From: Polycladomyces subterraneus
Lineage (GTDB): Bacteria > Bacillota > Bacilli > Thermoactinomycetales > JIR-001
Reading direction: 5' to 3'
NCBI RefSeq assembly: GCF_030433435.1
Contig: NZ_JANRHH010000013.1
Coordinates: forward strand, 118,020-182,019
Length of the DNA stretch: 64,000 bases
Shown piece after piece: positions 32,013 to 40,251 of the stretch; the first letter of the stretch is position 1; each line of letters begins with the position of its first letter. Position numbers and translations under genes: made by a program. Below the pieces are notes generated by a model. The model ran no database searches. It had not been told where the DNA came from and saw nothing but the letters and a program-made list of their open reading frames with translations.

Positions 32013-34094
32013 TCAGTGCACACCCTCCGCCACCGGTGGCTCGGAATCAAACTCGACGGACAAGGCGAGCAGTTCGGCCACATCCATCGTTTTCACACGA
32101 TCTTCCACTTCTTTGGCTTTGGTACCATCGCTCATCATCGTCAAGCAATAAGGACACGCACTGCCGATCACGCTCGGATTGACGGCCAGTGCCTGCTCGG
32201 TTCGTGCAACGTTTACACGGACGCCGGTCGTTTCTTCCATCCACATCATGCCACCGCCGGCACCGCAACACATCCCGTTTTCCCGGTTGCGCTCCATCTC
32301 CACCAGCTCGACCCCGGGAATCGATTGCAAAATGAAGCGAGGAGCAGAGTATTCGCCATTGTAACGCCCCAGGTAGCACGAGTCGTGATAGGTAACCCGT
32401 TCCTTCACTTCCTTGGTCGGCTTCAGTCGGCCTTGGCGGATCAGGTCAGCCAGTACCTGCGTATGGTGGTATACCTCCGCCTGCAGACCGAAATCGGGAT
32501 ATTCATTTTTAAAAGTGTTGTAAGCATGAGGATCGATTGTGATGATCTTCTTCACGTTATGTTTTTCAAACAACGCGATGTTCTCAGTCGCCAGCTGCTG
32601 GAACAAAAATTCATTACCCAGGCGTCGGGCGGTGTCACCGGAGTTTTTCTCCTTGTTGCCCAAGATGGCGAATTTCACGCCAGCATGATGCAGGAGTTTG
32701 GCCACTGCCTGTGTAATTTTCTGACTCCGGTTATCGTAGGAGCCCATTGAACCGACGAACAGCAGGTATTCAAAATCCTTTTCCTCTTTGACCGTAGGTA
32801 CAGGCACATCCAGTCCCTCTCTCCAACGATCACGCTCTTTTTTGCTGAGTCCCCACGGGTTGCCCTGCCGTTCGATATTTTGGAACGTCCGGGTGATTTC
32901 GGCGTTCATTTTGCCCTCAGTCAACACAAGATATCGACGCATGTCAATAATTTTGTCCACGTGTTCGTTAGCCACCGGACAAGCATCCTCACAGTTACGA
33001 CAGGTGGTACAGGCCCACAGTTCCTCTTCGGTGATGACGTCGCCGATGAGGTTGACTGGATACGTTTCCTGACCGGCCGCCGCCTCCATGACCGCTTCGT
33101 TGGCGCCGCTGAATGCAAAGGCCGGCATCCACGGGGCCCGTGATGTGATCGCCGCCCCTTTGGCAGTCAAATGATCCCGCATCTTCACGATCAGGTCCAT
33201 CGGAGAGAGCAGTTTGCCCGTCCCGGCGGCTGGACACATGTTGGTACAACGGCCGCATTCGACACATGCGTACAAATCAATCAGCTGTTTTTGGGTGAAA
33301 TCCTCGACTTTTCCGACTCCGTACGATTCAGCCGACTCGTCTTCGAAATCGATCGGTTTCAGTTTGGATGGTGGATCCTGCCGCTTCAGAAAGACGTTGA
33401 TCGGTGCCACCAGCAAATGAAAGTGTTTGGACTGTGGCACGTACACCAAAAACGAGAACAGGATCAGCGCATGGAGCCACCAGAACACATAAAACCCTAC
33501 TTCTCCCACCTGCGGGGACAACGAGGCGAACGGTGCAGTGATCAGACTGGAAATCGGTGTCGACCAAGCAGCCAGATGGCCTGGATGCCACACGTGTTCA
33601 AACGCAGCCGACAACAGGATGGATAGCATCAAACCAGTCAGGAACCAGATGACGAGTCCCGCCTTCCAATTCCGCTTCAGACGCGGCAATTTCTCGATAA
33701 AACGGCGGTAGAATGCGTAGCCTGTTGCCAACAACACGGCGAAGACCGTGATTTCCTGAATCAGCGTAAACACCGGATACGCCGGTACGGGCAAATGATA
33801 CCCCGGCGCCAAACCCTTGATAAACAAATCGATGGCACCGAATTGTATGACAATGAAGCCGTAAAACATCACGACATGCATGATGCCGCTCTTCTTGTCT
33901 TTGAGCAGTTTTTTCTGTCCAAAAACGTTCACCCACACCTCGTTCAGCCGGGTGCGCAGATCTGCTTGCCAATCGACCGGTTTTCCCAGTTTGACGTAGG
34001 TGTAACGGCTGTACACCACCCGGGCGAAGAGGTAGAAGGCATAACCGGCGACGGCGAGAAAGGCAATCAAATTCACGATTTGCAGAACGGACAC
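32013..34094 (-). CDS. fadF: Fe-S oxidoreductase FadF
   Basis: Membrane-bound iron-sulfur protein thought to pass electrons from acyl-CoA dehydrogenases/ETF to quinone. About 693 residues: an N-terminal region with several membrane helices, two 4Fe-4S ferredoxin motifs (CVECGRCTNMCP and CTTCRNCEDACP), and two C-terminal CCG-type domains (CYLGRYN, CCGAGGG). The start is GTG 34094 behind AAAGGAG; the longer frame to 34151 lacks a site. A FadR-like box lies upstream. It is homologous to B. subtilis YwjF/FadF, which neighbours acdA and rpoE there. Confidence 0.92.
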   Translation of the reverse strand: MSVLQIVNLIAFLAVAGYAFYLFARVVYSRYTYVKLGKPVDWQADLRTRLNEVWVNVFGQKKLLKDKKSGIMHVVMFYGFIVIQFGAIDLFIKGLAPGYHLPVPAYPVFTLIQEITVFAVLLATGYAFYRRFIEKLPRLKRNWKAGLVIWFLTGLMLSILLSAAFEHVWHPGHLAAWSTPISSLITAPFASLSPQVGEVGFYVFWWLHALILFSFLVYVPQSKHFHLLVAPINVFLKRQDPPSKLKPIDFEDESAESYGVGKVEDFTQKQLIDLYACVECGRCTNMCPAAGTGKLLSPMDLIVKMRDHLTAKGAAITSRAPWMPAFAFSGANEAVMEAAAGQETYPVNLIGDVITEEELWACTTCRNCEDACPVANEHVDKIIDMRRYLVLTEGKMNAEITRTFQNIERQGNPWGLSKKERDRWREGLDVPVPTVKEEKDFEYLLFVGSMGSYDNRSQKITQAVAKLLHHAGVKFAILGNKEKNSGDTARRLGNEFLFQQLATENIALFEKHNVKKIITIDPHAYNTFKNEYPDFGLQAEVYHHTQVLADLIRQGRLKPTKEVKERVTYHDSCYLGRYNGEYSAPRFILQSIPGVELVEMERNRENGMCCGAGGGMMWMEETTGVRVNVARTEQALAVNPSVIGSACPYCLTMMSDGTKAKEVEDRVKTMDVAELLALSVEFDSEPPVAEGVH

Positions 34095-34153
34095 GAAACT
34101 CACTCCTTTCGGAAATTTTCGCTCATCCCTTTTATTCAAATATTTTAGCACAA

Positions 34154-34175
34154 AATGAGTGGGTATTCATTCATT
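34154..34175 (-). promoter_or_regulatory. FadR-like operator before fadF
   Basis: The minus strand reads TGAATGAATACCCACTCATT, close to the Bacillus FadR box (TGAATGA-TA-TCATTCA), about 60 nt upstream of the fadF start. It suggests repression by the TetR-family fatty-acid regulator relieved by long-chain acyl-CoA. Confidence 0.6.
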
Positions 34176-34189
34176 TTTTCGCGGAGGTC

Positions 34190-34402
34190 ATTCGCGTTGA
34201 AATCGTTCTCATCTTCATCGTACAGCTCCTGACAGTCCTTGTCGAGATCCGTTTCCCTATTGGTGAAGATTGGCGGCTGATTCGCCAAGTGGTGTCCAGT
34301 GATTTATCGAGTCTTAGGTTAGGAGGTGCATGGATATCCATTCTCCGGCAAACATTAACCATAAAGTATCCTCATGGCACGGTGAAAGGGGAAGGGACAT
34401 GA
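34190..34402 (+). other. Possible small membrane ORF overlapping the lipoprotein gene
   Basis: A plus-strand frame of about 70 codons encodes a hydrophobic stretch (VLIFIVQLLTVLVEI) followed by a polar part. Its TGA overlaps the ATG of the lipoprotein gene in an ATGA junction. The weakness is the start: only an ATT at 34190 close to a GGAGG is available. It could be a real coupled gene with an unusual start, a decayed gene, or chance. Confidence 0.25.
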
Positions 34403-34902
34403 ATAAACGAACGATATGGAAAAAACCGGCCACTTGGACATGGGCATTTTTGTTAAGCGTCTCCCTTTTGGTGTTGATGACGGCGTGCATCCGACAAACA
34501 TCCACATCGGAGGACACTGCCATCCAATTCTATAAGGCCGTATGGGTGGACGGCGACATTCAGCATGCACGCTCTTTTGTGTCCCCTTCAGTCAAGGGCA
34601 GAGAGTTGACTTGGCGCATTGAGGAGACACGGCGGAATCGACCGGTCAACAGTCCCATTCTCATCGTGGAATCGCCCCTGCATGCATCGATGAACCCTGC
34701 GCGGAAAATCTATCTGATCCGCCGTCCTCGTGACCGACGCGACTTTCAGGTGGAACTCGCCCGTCAGGACGGACACTGGATTGTAACGGGTTTTAAACAA
34801 AACTACCACTCACTCCGGGGTGGGTACAACAGCGATGAAACATTTGAACGCCTCCAATACGAACATCCGGGACTCAAATGGCGGCACATCGATCAACCGT
34901 GA
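34399..34902 (+). CDS. Putative lipoprotein
   Basis: A 167-residue protein with a lipoprotein signal peptide: basic N-terminus, hydrophobic core, and lipobox LMTAC with the modified cysteine near residue 30. The rest is soluble with a DUF-like mix of helix and strand and ends in a His/Pro-containing tail. No family was recognised. The start ATG 34399 follows GAAGGGA. It diverges from fadF and is followed by a long hairpin. Confidence 0.75.
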   Translation: MNKRTIWKKPATWTWAFLLSVSLLVLMTACIRQTSTSEDTAIQFYKAVWVDGDIQHARSFVSPSVKGRELTWRIEETRRNRPVNSPILIVESPLHASMNPARKIYLIRRPRDRRDFQVELARQDGHWIVTGFKQNYHSLRGGYNSDETFERLQYEHPGLKWRHIDQP

Positions 34903-34905
34903 ATA

Positions 34906-34959
34906 AAGGGACGGATTCCCTCTCCGTTTCCGGAGGTTAACGGGAATACCGTCCCTCAC
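34906..34959 (+). terminator. Hairpin after the lipoprotein gene
   Basis: AGGGACGG pairs with CCGTCCCT and an inner TTCCC with GGGAA around a GGAGGTTAA loop. The downstream tract CACTTTCATTC is only moderately T-rich, so termination strength is uncertain. Confidence 0.5.
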
Positions 34960-35053
34960 TTTCATTCGGGTACACCTTTTTCTTTTCCGATCTCGCTTCG
35001 CCGAGCGATAGGATGTTTTCTATTGAAGGGCCCCTCTCATCGTTCTAACAGCC

Positions 35054-35290
35054 TTATACCATCCGCTCCAGGCGTTCCAACCGGCGCAAAATGTCGTCGA
35101 TCACTTCACGATTGACCGCTTGTGCTTTGACTTTCTCCAGTTCCTCCTTCAAACGCTCGTTCTCCTCCAACACTTCCTCATAGTTTTGGATCACCAAGTC
35201 TAAAAACTCATCCACCGCTTGCCGGGAATATCCTTTACGTTCGCGCGGGAAATCCTTATTGAATATATCTTTGGGCGTTAAACGTTCCAT
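35054..35290 (-). CDS. GpsB/DivIVA-domain protein
   Basis: A 78-residue coiled-coil protein. The N-terminal LTPKDIFNKDFPRERKGYS and VDEFLDLVI match the lipid-binding DivIVA/GpsB domain, followed by a heptad-rich E/L/K coiled coil and a short C-terminal helix (DDILRRLERLE). It is shorter than B. subtilis GpsB (98 residues) but keeps both ends of the GpsB pattern. GpsB links cell-wall synthesis enzymes to the division machinery. It stands alone here. Confidence 0.85.
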   Translation of the reverse strand: MERLTPKDIFNKDFPRERKGYSRQAVDEFLDLVIQNYEEVLEENERLKEELEKVKAQAVNREVIDDILRRLERLERMV

Positions 35291-35594
35291 CTAACTCCTC
35301 CTTTCCCCATCCTGGTGACTGCTCCACACGGTTTAAGCACCAGAAACCGTCTATTCTTCCCTCATTGTAGTGGAATCTAATGATTCCGCCAATAGAGGAA
35401 ATATTCAGTCGAAAAAGGGCGGTTACTTCTGTTCAATCCGATTTTCCTGTGATATCGTGAACCTGCTGACGGCGCTACTTCCTCCTCCCCCCAAAAAATC
35501 GGATCAATTCCGAAACCCTGCATATAACATATGAAACTGGTCCCATAAATAAGCACCCCAGAAGCGAAATTTGGAGAGGATTTGAGGGGGTTAA

Positions 35595-35920
35595 CGGTTG
35601 TGTGTCTGAATAGAGGCACACTTTATTGACGGGACGGGGCCGACGTCCTAGTGAAGCCTGGGTTCTGAAGACCCCAAACTACCTAGCAGGACCTCCAAAT
35701 CTGTTTGCTAGGGGCGTGGGGTTTCCTTCGTTTCTTGCAGCGTTTTTGGCCTTTGCCAGCATCTCACGGATCTCTAGGTAGATTATCACCGCCCCCCCAG
35801 AGCCGCGCCCACGATCACTACCACCTGTGTGATAGTCCCCAACGCGGACACGATGTCACCTCCTTCCATCGGAAGTGACAACGCCCTTGTCCCTAGCCTC
35901 GCGCACTCTTTCATTTTACC
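35595..35920 (-). ncRNA. Toxin/RNA-type element with broken small ORF, copy 1
   Basis: On the minus strand an extended -10 (TGGTAAAAT, 35921-35913) leads to a GGAAGGAGGTG site and a GTG at 35850. The frame starts with a hydrophobic segment (ITQVVVIVGAALGG) but stops after about 21 codons; one extra G in a G7 run near 35786-35792 would continue it to about 58 residues with a charged tail ending at 35688. Downstream, from about 35723 to 35605, lies a conserved RNA-like block (CCACGCCCCTAGCAA, TAGGACG, GTCCCGTCAAT) shared with 50775-50935. The arrangement resembles the holin-like/type I toxin loci of bacilli. Function is inferred. Confidence 0.5.
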
Positions 35921-36097
35921 ATATTTTTCTTATTATAAGGATATATTTACGAGACCGATAGCGTTTGTATTCCTGATGTTCATGGAAAACGGAGGGATCG
36001 ATGTATGCGGTTTTCCACAAAAAACACCAGAAATGACGAATGATCGACATCCAACCACATAAGTTTGATGGTATGCCACGGTCAAAGGAGGAAAGGA

Positions 36098-36286
36098 ATG
36101 GGTGTTTTGTACGACCTCGCTCAAATGGCGAAAAAGAATGACGTCAGAGCGCGAATCATCATGCGAACCATGCTGTTTTCCAACCTTGCCAACTCCCATT
36201 TGCAAGAACAGTCCCGCCTGAAACAAGCCAAACATGAGCCGATCGCTCCTGTTTTGGATACGGCGGTATCTGATGGGTTCAGTTGA
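36098..36286 (+). CDS. Small hypothetical protein
   Basis: A 62-residue protein beginning at ATG 36098 behind an ideal AAAGGAGGAAAGG site. It is mostly helical and amphipathic in its first half (VRARIIMRTMLFSNL), with no cysteine, signal or clear membrane segment. No family was recognised. A strong terminator lies 130 nt downstream, making this a likely stand-alone gene. Confidence 0.6.
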   Translation: MGVLYDLAQMAKKNDVRARIIMRTMLFSNLANSHLQEQSRLKQAKHEPIAPVLDTAVSDGFS

Positions 36287-36414
36287 AGCTGCTTGCCAAA
36301 AAATCTTTTTGAAGACCGGACCTTTAGCTTAGGTCGCTGCTCACCTGGAAACATTGACCCATACGGAATTTCCAGACACGCCCTGACAAGTCTTTATTGG
36401 GCCTCTTTTCCCTT

Positions 36415-36449
36415 ACGCCGGATGCTGCGACTCATCCGGCGTATTTTTT
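36415..36449 (+). terminator. Terminator after the 62-residue gene
   Basis: Perfect 10-bp stem ACGCCGGATG / CATCCGGCGT with an 8-nt loop followed by six Ts on the plus strand. Confidence 0.9.
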
Positions 36450-36516
36450 GTGGTCTGGGGGAAGACAAACCGCTACAATACAATAAGGTGCAGCAACCCA
36501 TCACGCACGAAGAAGG

Positions 36517-37080
36517 GTGGCGAAGGATTTGAGCATTCTGGTTTTGTATGGCAGTCAACGTGAGGAGAGCAACGCCAAAAAGCTGACCCAGGCGGTACTG
36601 GAGGGGATTCCCCATCATGCGATCGATCTCAGAGATCACACCATCGTTCCCATCGAGGATCGCCGTCATGTCCCGGGCGGATTTCTGCCCATAGACGACG
36701 ATTACGATACCGTCATTCAAGAAGTGTTGCGCCACGATACGCTGATTTTCAGCTTGCCGATCTATTGGTACGGCATTCCGGGGCGAATGAAAAATTTTAT
36801 CGACCGATGGTCGGTCAGCCTGCGGGATTCCCGTTTTAATTTCAAGGAAAACATGCGGCGCAAAACCGCCTACGTCATCGCTGTCGGCGGTGACAATCCC
36901 CGTGTCAAAGGGTTGCCTCTCGTTCAACAATTCCAATACATCTTTGATTTCGTGGGAGTGACGTTCGGCGGCTACATCATTGGCCAAGCAAACCAACCGG
37001 GGGAAATCGAAAATGACCTCATGGCACTCGCCGAGGCGGAACAGCTGAACCGGATCTTGCGACAAATCGTTCAGAATTGA
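36517..37080 (+). CDS. NADPH-dependent FMN reductase family protein
   Basis: Flavodoxin-fold reductase of 187 residues. The FMN phosphate loop GSQREESNAKK follows strand 1, and the second flavin motif SLPIYWYGIPGRMKNFIDR lies near residue 85. Members reduce FMN, azo dyes, chromate or quinones; the substrate here is open. The start is uncertain: GTG 36517 or TTG 36529 (four codons later); the nearby G-rich sequence allows either. It is followed by a nested palindrome. Confidence 0.88.
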   Translation: MAKDLSILVLYGSQREESNAKKLTQAVLEGIPHHAIDLRDHTIVPIEDRRHVPGGFLPIDDDYDTVIQEVLRHDTLIFSLPIYWYGIPGRMKNFIDRWSVSLRDSRFNFKENMRRKTAYVIAVGGDNPRVKGLPLVQQFQYIFDFVGVTFGGYIIGQANQPGEIENDLMALAEAEQLNRILRQIVQN

Positions 37081-37114
37081 TCCGAACACAACGCTCTCCA
37101 AAGAGTGACTGACC

Positions 37115-37246
37115 AAGCCCTACCGAACGGAAAACCAGAAAGCGCAGAAATTCATTCGCGGGCAATTCCTTTAAGCAAAGCGTACTTTGCCCGCGTCCTG
37201 CGCTCTCCGGTTCGGAGCCGCCAAGACCAGTTTCCTTGTAGGGCTT
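37115..37246. repeat. Nested palindromic element
   Basis: Outer arms AAGCCCTAC / GTAGGGCTT enclose inner arms AGCGCAG / CTGCGCT and CGCGGGCAA / TTGCCCGCG. The whole 132-bp stretch can fold into one long branched hairpin. It has no ORF and no T-run. It could be a MITE-like or REP-like element, or a barrier after the FMN reductase gene. Confidence 0.6.
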
Positions 37247-37269
37247 TACCTCATTTTTTTGCCTATTGA

Positions 37270-37660
37270 ATGATCATCCAAAATTTGGTCGTCCATTTTT
37301 TTGTCCTGATTGGACATATCGCCCATGTTGCGATCTATCATCCCTTTGTCATGTTCCCCTTATTCATTGTTGGTCCATGCCGTTGTCCATCTTTTGATCC
37401 ATCTTATGCCCCATCTCCGTTCCGCTCGACAGACTGCATCCCGCCAACACCGCTGCGATGGCCAATCCCAGACCGGCACCTCCTAATTCCCGGTTGCACG
37501 AAGGGTCGACGCGGTAAAATCGCTCAAAGACACGATCCCGCATCTCTTCCGGAATCCCCTCTCCCTCATCTCGCACGCGGATCTCCGCTTCCCCCTCATG
37601 TCGGAGCCAACGTGCCACCAGTCGCTCGCCGATAACCCGATCACTCCCAATCCCAATGCC
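37270..37660 (-). pseudogene. Chimeric remnant: histidine-kinase end fused to Met-rich lipoprotein piece
   Basis: Minus strand. The frame from about 37650 shows the ATP-binding part of a sensor kinase ([30 protein letters not shown]). At the GLGLAIA box it runs straight into a lipoprotein-like [12 protein letters not shown] followed by a Met/Asp-rich tail ([16 protein letters not shown]) that stops at 37364. Met-rich fragments continue in other frames to about 37270. It looks like a deletion joining two genes at a shared A-I-A sequence, then decay. The rest of 37081-37927 shows no intact gene. Confidence 0.6.
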
Positions 37661-37927
37661 TTCAAGAACCGCCTCGTGTCATCTTCCGATCTTCCGTCAA
37701 GGGGAATTCCTCCTCTCGCGATTCATTTGGGGTGATTGTATCAACTGTCGAAAGTCTTGTGAAAGTATGACATGAGAGAGCGTAATCCAAACGCCCATCG
37801 GAGCCGAACGGGTCACCAAATCCTCGTCCGTCTCGGTATTACACTGAATTTCGGTGATCAGAGATAAAACGGCCATTTGTTTTTATCTCACGTATGTTAC
37901 AATTTTTTTGAAGATGGGGGTGAGCCT

Positions 37928-38701
37928 GTGATTTCTCTCGAAAGGCAAATCCTTTATATACTGATGAGAAAACCCGAAATAGAAGTGTCGGAACTGATCG
38001 ACATCTATAACGGACGACGATATTCGTCGCAATCGATTCGTAATGCATTAAGTCGTCTCAAGCGACTGGGATACATCCGGCACCATCAGCGGCGGTATTC
38101 GCTTACTCCTGCTGGTACAAACGTTTTGACGGCGATTCAATTCAAATTGGCGCAAAAGATTCGCACCTGGAACGGAACCTGGCATTTGGTCATGTATCAA
38201 ATCCCCGAATCTCACCGAAGCTTTCGAAATACCTTGCGCCAAGATCTGATTCATCTAGGGTACGGTCAGTTATATCACAGCGTATTTCTCTCTCCCCACA
38301 ATCAAACGCCATCCGTTAAACAAATAATAGAGGAGCAGGGATTGAGCGAGTTTGTGAGTATGTTCACCGGACATTTCACTTCTGGGGAGATTGATTCGAG
38401 AGTGAATGAGATTTGGGACTTGAAGCACATCAGAGGGTTATACGGGGAATTTCTCGCCTGGGTCTCAGAAAAGCGCAAACAACTATCCCGACTACCTTCC
38501 ATCCCGCCATGGGACGCCTTTTTCGAGATTTTGGAGCTGGTTGAGCATTTAGGGAATATTCTTCTTCAAGACCCAATTCTCCCCAACAAATTTCTGCCAA
38601 AGGATTGGCCTGGCCCCGAAGCATGGCGTCTGTACCGTGAGTTGTATGACCATTTGATTCAATACGTCAAAAGCGAAAAAGGCATTTTACAATTGCTCTA
38701 A
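37928..38701 (+). CDS. paaX: PaaX family transcriptional regulator
   Basis: PaaX-type repressor of 257 residues: an N-terminal winged helix (about residues 10-75, with SSQSIRNALSRLKRLGYI), the central PaaX domain (WNGTWHLVMYQIPES, RNTLRQDLIHLGYG) and a C-terminal PaaX_C region (PNKFLPKDWPG). Classical PaaX responds to phenylacetyl-CoA, but no phenylacetate genes are in the window, so its target is unknown. The start is GTG 37928 behind GGGGGTGA. Confidence 0.8.
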   Translation: MISLERQILYILMRKPEIEVSELIDIYNGRRYSSQSIRNALSRLKRLGYIRHHQRRYSLTPAGTNVLTAIQFKLAQKIRTWNGTWHLVMYQIPESHRSFRNTLRQDLIHLGYGQLYHSVFLSPHNQTPSVKQIIEEQGLSEFVSMFTGHFTSGEIDSRVNEIWDLKHIRGLYGEFLAWVSEKRKQLSRLPSIPPWDAFFEILELVEHLGNILLQDPILPNKFLPKDWPGPEAWRLYRELYDHLIQYVKSEKGILQLL

Positions 38702-38819
38702 AAATGAAAGCGTTTTCTACGAGGTATCGCAAAAAAAAATGCCGTCTGCTCTACCTAATGATAGAGGAAAACAGCGCACCCGGAATCGCGAGTGATCAAA
38801 ACACCTTTACCCAGTAATC

Positions 38820-38958
38820 TCGAGCCGCTCTATTTACAGAGTGGCTTAATTTTGTCATTGATTTGCCGTACCCTGATCATGGCAAAAAGCTGGATTTTCA
38901 GGGACTTATTCGTCATTTTATGAAAGGGTTTGCACATTTTGTCTTTCTATTATAAACT
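38820..38958 (+). pseudogene. Possible transposase-like fragment
   Basis: In the 300-bp gap between paaX and the lipase, a short frame encodes FTEWLNFVIDLPYPDHGKK and QGLIRHFMKG before a stop. It reads like the N-terminal part of some transposase but is too short to name, and no terminal repeats are visible. Nothing else is seen in 38702-39004. Confidence 0.25.
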
Positions 38959-39004
38959 ATTCGAAAATAATACATTACTCTTTGCAATGGGGAAGGTGGT
39001 TGGA

Positions 39005-39896
39005 TTGCCAAAAAGTGCATCGAAAAAGCTTCAACCATTATTCGGCATGAAGGTCTTAATCGGTACGGTCTTAATACTTACGTTGGTCAGTGCCACTTTG
39101 GTCCCTAAAAGCACAGTACAAGCCGCCAATTCAGCAGATTTCCTTTCAGCGGAGGGGCCACCACCACCAGGAGCCAATGATCCCAATTGCCACCTGGATG
39201 AGGAGCACCCGTATCCTGTGGTGCTGGTCCCTGGGACCTTTGAGACCATGCAACAAAACTGGGCGGCCCTATCCCCCTTGCTGGCGGCAAAGGGGTATTG
39301 TGTCTACTCCTTAAATTATGGCTTCAGTAGTGCCGGTCCTTCCACAGGCTCCATCCAAGACTCAGCATTGGAGTTAAAAACTTTTGTAGAAAACGTCCTC
39401 AAGCTCACGGGGGCAAAAAAGGTCTCCATTGTCGGACACAGCCAAGGAGGAATGATGCCTCGTTACTATATTAAGTTTCTCGGTGGGGCGAATAAGGTTG
39501 ACGATCTCATTGGGCTGGTGCCTTCGAACCACGGCACCAAAGGGCTTGCCGGTCTTAAAGAGACGTTTAAGATAACCCATCTACTGTCTTGCACCGCTTG
39601 TGATCAACAACAAGCAGGGTCTGACTTTCTGTAAGAAGCTAAACGAAGGGGATGAAACTCCGGGAACCGTTTCCTACACGGTGGTGACGACGCGTACCGA
39701 TGAGGTCGTCGTCCCTTATACCTCTGCGTTTTTAAACGGTCCCTCCCAGCAAGTGGTCAATATTACTCTACAGGATTACTATCCGTTGGATAATAGTGAA
39801 CATCTGGGGATAGCGTACGATCCCAATGCTTTCAAGTTTGTTTTGGATGCATTGTCTCATGATGGACCAGCCGATCCCAATCGCATCGTGCAATAA
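39005..39896 (+). pseudogene. Secreted alpha/beta-hydrolase lipase, frameshifted
   Basis: A lipase with signal peptide (hydrophobic core near residues 18-33, AxA-type site), oxyanion region VVLVPGTFE, nucleophile elbow GHSQGG, and catalytic His likely in SEHLGIA near the C-terminus. It resembles class 2 lipases common in actinomycetes. The frame breaks near 39631: the first part stops after GSDFL and homology resumes in another frame with KKLNEGDETPG. One surplus T would explain it. TTG 39005 follows GGAAGGTGG. It is either a recent pseudogene or a sequence error. Confidence 0.75.
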
Positions 39897-40251
39897 CTCA
39901 GTTAAAGGTCCCGACTTCAGGATCCGGCGAATTCTTCCCGTCATGCGCGTAATATTCCTTTTCTCTTTTGTCCGGAGGATGCCCGAACATTCGTAGCATC
40001 CAGGCCTCGGGCGGTGTGTCGCGGATGGCGGACCCAATTTTCATCGAAGAAGTGATGAACGCGGTGAGCATTCGAGCCATGTCAAAAGCGCGGTTCGGGC
40101 ACTTCGTGGAGGCACGTCTGTAGGAAGCGCTGGGCCAAGATAGCAGTATTCTTTCATCATGTATCGCTTTTTGTCATCCTCCCCAAAGAAATGGTCAGGA
40201 CCCACGAAACAAGCCATCCGGTCTCGGATGGCTTGTTTTTGCACCGTCAAT
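39897..40251. other. Gap between the lipase and GNAT genes
   Basis: About 350 bp. A minus-strand frame at 39898-40080 has protein-like composition but no ribosome-binding site and no recognised family. The bidirectional terminator is at 40208-40240. I see nothing else. Confidence 0.4.
40208..40240. terminator. Bidirectional terminator before the GNAT stop
   Basis: Stem AAACAAGCCATCC / GGATGGCTTGTTT with a short loop gives T-rich tails on both strands, suited to end the convergent lipase-side and GNAT transcripts. Confidence 0.85.

Noticed and set aside
36394..37116. 240-codon minus-strand frame
   Set aside because: Antisense to the FMN reductase gene and across its upstream terminator; no ribosome-binding site.
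39898..40080. 60-codon minus-strand ORF
   Set aside because: Protein-like in composition, but without ribosome-binding site, conserved motif or recognisable family; listed only as part of the gap description.
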